A DNA stretch of 64,000 nucleotides from assembly GCA_963729935.1 (NCBI GenBank), contig CAVSPW010000007.1, positions 48,966 through 112,965 on the forward strand, read 5' to 3'. The notes under the pieces were generated by a model. The model was not told the origin of the DNA. It worked only from the letters and a program-made list of their open reading frames with translations, and ran no database searches. This stretch comes from CAIKMD01 sp963729935 (GTDB lineage: Bacteria; Pseudomonadota; Alphaproteobacteria; ATCC43930; CGMCC-115725). The first letter of the stretch is position 1; every line of letters starts with the position of its first letter. The position numbers were made by a program, and so were the translations under genes. This document shows, piece after piece, positions 58,468 through 64,000 of the stretch.

Positions 58468-58742
58468 TCGCGGCCAGTGCCGGTCTCGCGTGACGATCTT
58501 CGTTACGATTGAAGCCGTTCGCCATTCAATCCGGCCGGCGATTGCGCACAGCATTCGAGGAAAAATCCTCCCAGGGATCGCGACGGGGAGGTCTTCCAAC
58601 GGGGTCGAGCCCCCGGAAATCAATCAGCCCGGCGTCATCCCGGCACCGCTGATCGGCGGGGCCGCAGACGAATTGACAAGCGGGAGGCGATCTTTCACGC
58701 TCAGGCCAAGTGTCGGAACAATATGTGCCCGGGGAGAAAGCG
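58468..58742. other. Intergenic region before the isochorismatase-like gene
   Basis: This 275-bp stretch contains no gene I can support. TTGACA (58673-58678) may be a -35 element for the following gene but no TATAAT-like -10 follows at 16-18 bp. GGGGAGAAAG just before the next ATG is a good ribosome-binding site. Confidence 0.35.
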
Positions 58743-59372
58743 ATGAAGCTCCGTTATGCCCTTATCGTGGCCGGATTTACGGCTGCGATGTCCTGTCTGC
58801 CCGCCTCGGCGCAAACCATCATCGACGATTGGGCCAAGGCGGAGGCCGGACCGGCGCCGATGCTGAAGCCCGCCTCGGTCGACCCGAAAACCACCGCGCT
58901 CTTGGTGATGGACCTTGTCAAGCAAAGCTGCAACGACAAGCGGCCGCGCTGTTATGCCTCTATCCCGAAGATCAAAGCGCTGATCGCGGCCGCAGAGGCC
59001 AAGGGCGTGACCGTGATCTGGACCCTTTATCCTGGGAGGACGCCGGAAGATTACCTTCCCGAGGTGGCGCCGAAAGCGGGCACGCATTTCGTGGTTGCCC
59101 CGGCCGACAAATTCGTCCGCACGGATCTTCAAGACGTGCTCAAGCACAAGAAAATCGAAACCGTCATCACGGTGGGCACGGTCGCGGAGGGTGCGGTACT
59201 CTACACCGCGAGCCAGGCCGCTCTCCGGGGCTTCAAGGTTGTCGTACCGGTCGACGGCATGTCGTCGGGAAGCCTCTATGGTGAAAAAGTCACCGCATGG
59301 ACGCTCGCTCACGCGCCGACGATCGCGCAAAATGTCACGCTGACCAAGATAGACATGATCGGCTTTCTGTAA
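58743..59372 (+). CDS. Exported isochorismatase-fold protein lacking the catalytic cysteine
   Basis: This 209-residue protein has a cleavable signal peptide (about residues 1-23, ending PASAQT) and then a cysteine-hydrolase/isochorismatase fold. The triad Asp (ALLVMDLVKQ, D57) and Lys (PADKFVRTDL, K123) are present. The nucleophile position, normally Cys after TEG or TNV, is Ala in GTVAEGAVLYTA (A151). An enzyme of the usual mechanism is therefore unlikely; it may bind a ligand or use a different chemistry. Start at MKLRYALIV is supported by GGGGAGAAAG upstream; an in-frame ATG 11 codons earlier would break the signal peptide. Confidence 0.82.
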   Translation: MKLRYALIVAGFTAAMSCLPASAQTIIDDWAKAEAGPAPMLKPASVDPKTTALLVMDLVKQSCNDKRPRCYASIPKIKALIAAAEAKGVTVIWTLYPGRTPEDYLPEVAPKAGTHFVVAPADKFVRTDLQDVLKHKKIETVITVGTVAEGAVLYTASQAALRGFKVVVPVDGMSSGSLYGEKVTAWTLAHAPTIAQNVTLTKIDMIGFL

Positions 59373-59423
59373 TGCAGGCCCGCGACGCAGCGACCTGCTT
59401 TCACGTCAGCGGAGGGCGCATCC

Positions 59424-59528
59424 ATGCCCAACCGTAAAAAGATCGCGCCGGGCGCGTTACTTGGCTCCGCGCGCCGGCGACGTATCTTGTTCACGCTCCG
59501 CTTCGTGCTGACCGCAGCGTCGGGTTGA
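59424..59528 (+). CDS. Possible 34-residue basic peptide
   Basis: ATG at 59424 lies 7 bp after GGAGGG, a strong ribosome-binding site, and the frame runs to TGA at 59528. The peptide (MPNRKKIAPGALLGSARRRR, then ILFTLRFVLTAASG) has a very basic first half and a short hydrophobic end. It starts 51 bp after the isochorismatase-like gene and could be cotranscribed. No family recognised; may be chance. Confidence 0.25.
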   Translation: MPNRKKIAPGALLGSARRRRILFTLRFVLTAASG

Positions 59529-59555
59529 AGGATGCGCGCGCCTCTTTCGTGTTGG

Positions 59556-59837
59556 TTATTTTTGGCCGCTCATTTGCGCCCAACCGGGGAGCGGGGTTCC
59601 ATAGGGTGAAGCGTAAGCATCCCCCTGGTCGTATGGGCCGTCGTTTCGCGTAAGGCTGGCGGCATAGGGATCGGCCGTGGCGGTATGCGGCGGCAGGGTC
59701 GGCATCTGTGCCGACTGCTCCCGCACATAGGGGGACGCGGAAGTGGGCGCCGGCGCCGTTTGGTCGGCATAGGCGGCGGCGGCGAGCCCGGCCGAAAGAC
59801 TCAGCGCGAGAGCGAAAATCATTATCGATTGTCTCAT
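59556..59837 (-). CDS. Small exported protein, 93 residues
   Basis: The product starts MRQSIMIFALALSLSAGLAA, a signal peptide with likely cleavage after AYA (about residue 28). The mature part of 65 residues is rich in Pro, Thr, Ser, Tyr and Asp (PYVREQSAQMPTLPPHTATA, then NDGPYDQGDAYASPYGTPLP). It has no Cys. AAAGGAGAAAA sits at ideal distance before the ATG at 59837, which decides the start over the longer frame. It looks like a disordered periplasmic or surface protein; function unknown. Confidence 0.65.
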   Translation of the reverse strand: MRQSIMIFALALSLSAGLAAAAYADQTAPAPTSASPYVREQSAQMPTLPPHTATADPYAASLTRNDGPYDQGDAYASPYGTPLPGWAQMSGQK

Positions 59838-60244
59838 GAATTTTCTCCTTTGATCACGAGGTAGAGGCGAGCGCGCACGCGAGGCGCGTCGGCGACCCCA
59901 AAGATCAAGTGATAAGGAGACAGCAGCCAATTCATCTCCATCACGAAGCGGAGAGCGGCAATGCTTTTCTGCACGAATGGGTGGTTGATTAAGTCGAGCC
60001 AATCAAATGCCCCGACAGATCGCGCTCGATCCTTGTCTCGTGCGCGAGGTGCGAAAGATCTTGTTTTCGTAAATCAGGATAATGATTGCGTCGCGCGACG
60101 ATCGGGGGCCTCGTCGGGCATACGTCGCTCGGCCTACCCCATCGCGCTCGCGAAGAGCGCCGCGACCGTCCCGCCCGTGTTGTCCATCGGAGGCGTCGCT
60201 CTTTCTTTACCATGCCGCGTCACGCCTCGCGCGCCGCGCTCTCA
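59838..60244. other. 407-bp stretch without a supported gene
   Basis: This stretch lies between the small exported protein gene and the mini-protein pair, and is somewhat less GC-rich than average. An open frame on the plus strand (59961-60254) has poor codon use, no ribosome-binding site and no recognisable motif, so I left it out. It must include the promoter of the exported protein gene on the minus strand; no clear -35/-10 was found. Confidence 0.4.
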
Positions 60245-60604
60245 TCAAAGGTAAGGGGACGTTTGGGAGACCGGCGCGGGGCCGGGGCCGGGCCCGAGGC
60301 GATCATTGATCGCGGATTCATCCATCGTTTCGATTCCGGCCGCGTCCTTGATCGAATAGACAATGAAGCCCATGCGCAAAAACCGCTTGGCGCTGGCAAT
60401 CGCCTCCGCCTCGCTCTTGTGATACGCGGTATTGAACAGATCGGCCTTGCGAGCCGTGTCCCAGGTCACGGTCCAGCACGCTTCGGCCTCGGCGATTTCG
60501 GCATTGTTGATCGCATGCCAATTCGGCCCGGCAGAACCGTGATCGGTCGTGAGCGGCGGAAGTTTGGTCTCCAAATTGGCTTTCTGCTTCGACCATCTCG
60601 ACAT
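60245..60604 (-). CDS. Mini-protein A, related to the upstream 64-residue protein
   Basis: This 119-residue soluble protein has a core of about 60 residues (WTVTWDTARKADLFNTAYHK, then EAEAIASAKRFLRMGFIVYS). The core shares a pattern with the 64-residue neighbour: Trp-x-Val near the start, a Ser-x-x-Glu-Ala helix, and a Gly-(x)-Val-(x) strand. A Pro/Gly tail ends it. GAGGAGG precedes the ATG. I recognise no named family. The pair is probably cotranscribed, with the smaller gene first and a 41-bp gap. Confidence 0.55.
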   Translation of the reverse strand: MSRWSKQKANLETKLPPLTTDHGSAGPNWHAINNAEIAEAEACWTVTWDTARKADLFNTAYHKSEAEAIASAKRFLRMGFIVYSIKDAAGIETMDESAINDRLGPGPGPAPVSQTSPYL

Positions 60605-60645
60605 GCGTCAGCACCTCCTCGACAGTTACGCGACATCACGATCGT

Positions 60646-60840
60646 TTACCCGGCAGTCGCCCGCTTGCTGAGCGGCCAGTGCATTTTCCCATGCGGACTG
60701 GTGAGGAAGCGAACGACACAGCCCTGGCGCTCGTAAGCCTCGGCAAAACTCACGGCCTCGACCAAGCTCGACAGGGGCCGGGATTCCACCTCGCGGCCGA
60801 GTTGCGGATCGAAATAATGAACCGCCCACTCAGAGCTCAT
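60646..60840 (-). CDS. Mini-protein B, 64 residues, unknown
   Basis: The product starts MSSEWAVHYFDPQLGREVES, followed by LVEAVSFAEAYERQGCVVRF and the polar end TSPHGKMHWPLSKRATAG. It is a compact predicted beta-alpha-beta unit without signal or membrane segment. It resembles the core of the next gene (60245-60604), suggesting a duplicated small domain. GGGGGA lies a few bases upstream of the ATG. Function unknown. Confidence 0.5.
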   Translation of the reverse strand: MSSEWAVHYFDPQLGREVESRPLSSLVEAVSFAEAYERQGCVVRFLTSPHGKMHWPLSKRATAG

Positions 60841-60971
60841 CTCAGGACATCCCCCATCATCCTTGATCAGCTTAGCACAAATTGCCCGCTCCCGCCGCCG
60901 GGCCTGTGGCGAAAGGGTCGAAAAGCCGTTTCGGGCCCGGGTTTCTCGCCGGGGCGCCGAGAGGATTCGAA

Positions 60972-62861
60972 TTATAGCTTTCGCTTCAGCCAGTTAAGGG
61001 CAGAGGAGAACGGCACCGATCCGGAGCGCCGCTTGCGGTAGAGAAGGGGGAACGGGTCGCGTGTGGCATGCGGCGCATAGATTCGGGCATTCTCGATTAC
61101 CGCGGCGCCCATGGTTTCGAGCGCGATGAAGCCGACGATGTCGCCGATCCGCGGGATGCGGCGCGTTCCGCCGACGACGACCGCCAGCCGCGCGCCGCGC
61201 CGCGCCAGGCGCCCGATCACCTGGAACATCGTATCGGCGGGCCGCGCCAGCACGTAATCGTTGCGCGCCACGTCGCCGAGCATGAGCCCGTCATCGCGCG
61301 GCTGCCACAGCTTGAAGCCGGGATCGAGACGCAGATAGCCCGCGAACCGGTCGCCGTCGGCGATCATCACATAAAGCGGTCGGCCGATCTCCACCAGCGA
61401 GGCGATGATGTCCGAGACCCTGGCGTCGGCCGGACGTAGCTCGAAATCGCTCGACATCGCGCGCTCGGCAAGGCGGATGCGGTACATGTTGGCTTGCAGG
61501 GAATCGGGCACCTCGTGGCCCTTACCCGCGAGCTTCAAGGTATAGATGCTCTGCGGCAGCACGGCGCGGCGCACCGCGATCGCGAGCGTCACCGCGACGA
61601 TCAGCGGGACGATCACGTTGTAGTCGCGGGTGAGCTCGAACACCATGACGATGGCGGTCATGGCGGCGCCCGTGCTGCCGCCGAGCATCCCGGCCATGCC
61701 CACGACCGCGTAATCGGGGATGTTGACATTGATCTGCGGCAGCAGAATGTGCGTCAAATCGCCGAACACGCCGCCCAGCGCCGCGCCGATGATGAGCGAG
61801 GCCGAGAACACGCCGCCGCTCCCGCCGGAGCCGAGGGTCAAGGTGGTGGCGACGAATTTCGCCGCGAACAGCAGCAGGAAAAAATAGAGCGCGGTATCGT
61901 CACCGCGCAAAATGTCCTGCAAGGCGGCGTAGCTCGGCCCCTGGATCTGATAATCCCCGGTGAGGAGCTTCATGCCATAGATCATCAAGCCGACGACCAT
62001 CATCGTCGCGGCGTGACGCACATATGGATTGGGCATGAGCCTGGTCAGGCGCCGCTCGGTCGCGCCCAATGCCCAGATCATGAACCAGGACGCGAAGCCG
62101 AGCAGGATGCCGAAGACGACGTAAGGCACCAGATCGAGCACGCCCGAGATGTGCAGCTCCGGCGCCATCACCGTCTGAACCAGAAAGGTGGGCTGCAAGC
62201 CGTAGAAGAGACGCGCGACGAAAGTGCCGGCGCCCGCCGCGATCGTGACCGGCAACAGCGTCCGCGGGCTGATCTCCGGCATCATCAGCTCGACCGCGAA
62301 GACGATCGATCCCAGGGGCGCGTTGAAGGCCGCGGCAAGACCGGCGGCGGCGCCAGCGGCCACCAAGGTCATGCGCTGCCATTGCGCCAGATTGATGAGG
62401 CGCGAGAGGCGCGAGGCGAGCGCGGCGCCGATCTGCACGATGGCGGCCTCGCGGCCGACCGAGCCTCCCGAGCCGCTCTGCATGCCGGCGGCGAAGGATT
62501 TGACGAAGGCCGGACCGGACCGCACGCGGCCCTCGCGATAATAGATCGCGTCGATGATGTCGGAGACGCCCTGGCCGCGCCGGTCGGCGGGTTCGAGCCG
62601 GCTCAGAAACACGACCGCCAGCCCGCCGATCACCGGCGAGAGAATGACGAGCGGACCGAGCCAGCTCGCGGGTGTGTGCACGTTCGGATCGTAATAGAGC
62701 GAGAATTCGCCGAGGAAGAAGAAATCGTGAATCCCGGCGACGACGGCGCGGAACAGCACGCCCGCCAGGCCGGTCGCGACCCCAAGCGCCAGCGCCACGG
62801 CCGAAAGCTCGGCCAGGGTGGCAACGCGCCCCTCCGCGGCGGCCTGAGATTTGTCGCGCAA
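60972..62861 (-). CDS. CLC-type chloride channel/antiporter with C-terminal CBS region
   Basis: About 629 residues with 10-12 membrane helices of the CLC fold. The conserved positions are altered: GQGVS replaces GSGIP, GREAA replaces GREGP (SGSGGSVGREAAIVQIG), and GGVFSAS replaces GxFxP. After the channel come about 170 residues with two CBS-like segments (ADARVSDIIASLVEIGRPLY and NDYVLARPADTMFQVIGRLA). The start is uncertain: TTG at 62861 behind CGGAG gives a normal-length protein, while the only ATG (63020) adds 53 unlikely residues. The family moves chloride across the inner membrane, either as channel or as H+-coupled antiporter. Confidence 0.85.
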   Translation of the reverse strand: MRDKSQAAAEGRVATLAELSAVALALGVATGLAGVLFRAVVAGIHDFFFLGEFSLYYDPNVHTPASWLGPLVILSPVIGGLAVVFLSRLEPADRRGQGVSDIIDAIYYREGRVRSGPAFVKSFAAGMQSGSGGSVGREAAIVQIGAALASRLSRLINLAQWQRMTLVAAGAAAGLAAAFNAPLGSIVFAVELMMPEISPRTLLPVTIAAGAGTFVARLFYGLQPTFLVQTVMAPELHISGVLDLVPYVVFGILLGFASWFMIWALGATERRLTRLMPNPYVRHAATMMVVGLMIYGMKLLTGDYQIQGPSYAALQDILRGDDTALYFFLLLFAAKFVATTLTLGSGGSGGVFSASLIIGAALGGVFGDLTHILLPQINVNIPDYAVVGMAGMLGGSTGAAMTAIVMVFELTRDYNVIVPLIVAVTLAIAVRRAVLPQSIYTLKLAGKGHEVPDSLQANMYRIRLAERAMSSDFELRPADARVSDIIASLVEIGRPLYVMIADGDRFAGYLRLDPGFKLWQPRDDGLMLGDVARNDYVLARPADTMFQVIGRLARRGARLAVVVGGTRRIPRIGDIVGFIALETMGAAVIENARIYAPHATRDPFPLLYRKRRSGSVPFSSALNWLKRKL

Positions 62862-63050
62862 GAAACCACTCCGTCCCGGCGAGACCCTGCTGGCTGGGAT
62901 ACCGGGACAACGCCCGACATAGCGCTTTCTTCCGCGGCAAGACCAGCGCCCGAGGCAAAAAAACCGCGGCTGAGGCAGGAATGGCGCAGGAGCTGCGCCA
63001 GCGCCCACCGAAGCTGACACGGCGAACCGCTTGGGCTAAGAGAAGCGGCG

Positions 63051-63491
63051 ATGGATGACTTGCCACCCCCGCGCCTTCCGCCGCATGTGCCGCCGGTCGA
63101 GCCCGAGCTCATGAACTCGGCGATCTTCCTGTTTCGCGAATATTTGGAACGCCTTGCCGCCGAGGCGCTGCCCGAGGACGAGGATGAGGAGGCGGAAACG
63201 CCGCCGATCGACACCCGCGCCGTGCTCGACCTTTTCGCCGAGGAGCTCGGCACCGGGGTCCAGACCACCTTGACGCTCTATCTGCGGGTGACCGCTCTCT
63301 ACCGGCTCCTGGCGCAGAGCCCGTCGCTCGCCAGCCTCGCGATCGACCCGGAAGAGCCGGATGACGCGCTCACCGAGAATGCGCTCCTCGCCGCCGCGCG
63401 GCTCGACCTCAGCGTGGTGCGCAAGGGTGCCGACGGCGCCGCCGATTTCGACCCGCGCCAGTTTCGGGCCGCCCTCGAACCGGCCTCATAG
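63051..63491 (+). CDS. Hypothetical acidic protein, 146 residues
   Basis: The product starts MDDLPPPRLPPHVPPVEPEL and then has a helical, very acidic region (LERLAAEALPEDEDEEAETP). A hydrophobic helix (TGVQTTLTLYLRVTALYRLL) and an acidic Asp/Glu-Pro segment follow. No membrane segment or signal is evident. I do not recognise a family. Codon use resembles its neighbours. It is divergent from the CLC gene and ends 8 bp before the convergent efflux gene. Confidence 0.5.
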   Translation: MDDLPPPRLPPHVPPVEPELMNSAIFLFREYLERLAAEALPEDEDEEAETPPIDTRAVLDLFAEELGTGVQTTLTLYLRVTALYRLLAQSPSLASLAIDPEEPDDALTENALLAAARLDLSVVRKGADGAADFDPRQFRAALEPAS

Positions 63492-63499
63492 CGAAACTT

Positions 63500-64000
63500 C
63501 TATTCGGGGGTGACGGCGGCGGGCGCGCGGCCGCGCCGCGGGTCGATCCGTTTCATGAGGACGAGCAGCGGAATGGCGCAAAGCGAGATGACCGCCATCA
63601 GCATGAAATCGTCGAGATAGGCGATCATCGTCGCCTGGCGCGTGACTTCGGCGTTGAGCGCGCTCAACCCCGTCAAACTATGGGTATTCCAGAACGCGGC
63701 GATGCCGGGATTCTGCAGCGCGCCGTTGAAGGGCGTCACCTGGGTCGCGATGATCTGATGATTGGTTTGGATCGAGCGCGCAAGATAGGCCTCGGCGATC
63801 GAGATGCCGATGCTGCCGGCGACGTTGCGCACGAGGCTGTAGATCGCGGTGCCTTCGTTGCGGAAGCGCGGCTGGAGCGTCCCGAAGCAAGAGAGCGACA
63901 GCGGGACGAACAGCAGCCCCATGCCGATCCCCTGCCCGATCCCGGCCCAGACGAAAGGCTGCCAGCCCATCGCGAGCGACCACTGCGTCGGCATCCAGAA
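63500..64000 (-). CDS. DHA2-family (EmrB-type) MFS efflux pump, C-terminal part
   Basis: This is the last 166 codons of a gene that enters from the right edge; the reading frame is open to base 64000. The visible part has GIGQGIGMGLLFVPLSLSCF, EGTAIYSLVRNVAGSIGISI and a final helix around YLDDFMLMAVISLCAIPLLV. This is the pattern of the last helices in EmrB/QacA-type 14-helix drug:H+ antiporters. EmrB-type pumps work with an EmrA membrane-fusion protein; whether one is encoded next cannot be seen. Confidence 0.88.
   Translation of the reverse strand, partial: FWMPTQWSLAMGWQPFVWAGIGQGIGMGLLFVPLSLSCFGTLQPRFRNEGTAIYSLVRNVAGSIGISIAEAYLARSIQTNHQIIATQVTPFNGALQNPGIAAFWNTHSLTGLSALNAEVTRQATMIAYLDDFMLMAVISLCAIPLLVLMKRIDPRRGRAPAAVTPE

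Noticed and set aside
59961..60254. A 97-codon plus-strand open frame in the 407-bp gap
   Set aside because: No ribosome-binding site, atypical codon use and no recognisable motif.
60940..60980. GAGAGGATTCGAA-like string resembling a tRNA T-arm
   Set aside because: No acceptor stem, anticodon arm or CCA end can be paired around it.
61494..63017. A plus-strand open frame of 507 codons opposite the CLC gene
   Set aside because: His/Arg/Asp-rich shadow of a certain membrane-protein gene.
1..64000. CRISPR array, prophage, integron or toxin-antitoxin system
   Set aside because: No regularly spaced direct repeats, integrase, capsid or recognisable toxin-antitoxin genes were seen. The only tandem repeat is the 63-bp unit inside hpnB.

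Overview
The window is a GC-rich chromosomal segment (roughly 65-70 % G+C by eye) from an alphaproteobacterium. Evidence for this is the C4-pathway 5-aminolevulinate synthase, a complete hpnA-H/shc hopanoid locus, the MEP isoprenoid genes dxs, dxr and ispH, a LivHMGF-type transporter, a GlcG-type protein and family-typical sequences throughout. A soil or plant-associated aerobe is a reasonable guess (benzoate carrier, PQQ-type sugar dehydrogenase, oligopeptide and amino-acid uptake), but the order cannot be fixed from the sequence. No rRNA, tRNA, CRISPR array, prophage or intact insertion sequence was seen.

Layout. 1-2.7 kb: end of a cold-shock gene, then an operon-like Hyi / SDR / FAH-hydrolase set that looks like a non-phosphorylative deoxy-sugar-acid pathway. 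2.7-7.1 kb: a TonB-like protein, then a chromate transporter plus outer-membrane barrel gene bracketed by two near-duplicate NTF2/SnoaL genes. 7.2-12 kb: ABC-F ATPase, a hypothetical protein, DUF488, a luciferase-like oxidoreductase and a 58-residue protein. 12-15.7 kb: oligopeptide-type binding protein and two permeases without an ATPase, with a folded repeat carrying the ribosome-binding site of the first permease. 15.8-17.1 kb: a lower-GC benE gene. 17.3-20.5 kb: class III aminotransferase, hemA and a PadR-like regulator that overlaps hemA. 20.7-22.6 kb: cupin, SDR and a frameshifted pdxH. 22.7-29.8 kb: DnaJ-family protein, fabI, aroC, sppA, a slipin and an amino-acid permease. 29.8-36.2 kb: an RlmD/TrmA-type methyltransferase, tlyA and dxs on the minus strand, ispH and hpnH on the plus strand. 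36.2-46.3 kb: on the minus strand, dxr-hpnA-hpnB-hpnC-hpnD-hpnE-shc-hpnG and then a quinone-oxidoreductase-like MDR gene. 46.3-52.2 kb: ChaC, a PAS protein, and a branched-chain amino-acid type ABC operon. 52.3-57.6 kb: a bifunctional beta-oxidation protein, Nudix, PQQ-type dehydrogenase and a dihydroxyphthalate-decarboxylase-like protein. 57.6-64 kb: GlcG, small membrane and exported proteins, a periplasmic isochorismatase-fold protein lacking its nucleophile, two related mini-proteins, a CLC-type channel with CBS domains, an acidic hypothetical protein, and the end of a DHA2 efflux pump.

How the genes work together. The 31-46 kb block covers both ends of one pathway: Dxs and Dxr open the MEP route, IspH closes it, HpnC/D/E make squalene, Shc cyclises it to hopene, HpnH adds the adenosyl group and HpnG removes adenine. 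An uncharacterised MDR reductase lies between hpnG and hpnH and is the most attractive candidate for an undescribed step (reduction of ribosylhopane). Two genes (pdxH and hpnA) each carry a one-base insertion that fuses them in frame to the next gene; sequencing error is the simplest explanation. hpnB contains three in-frame copies of a hairpin-forming 63-bp repeat.
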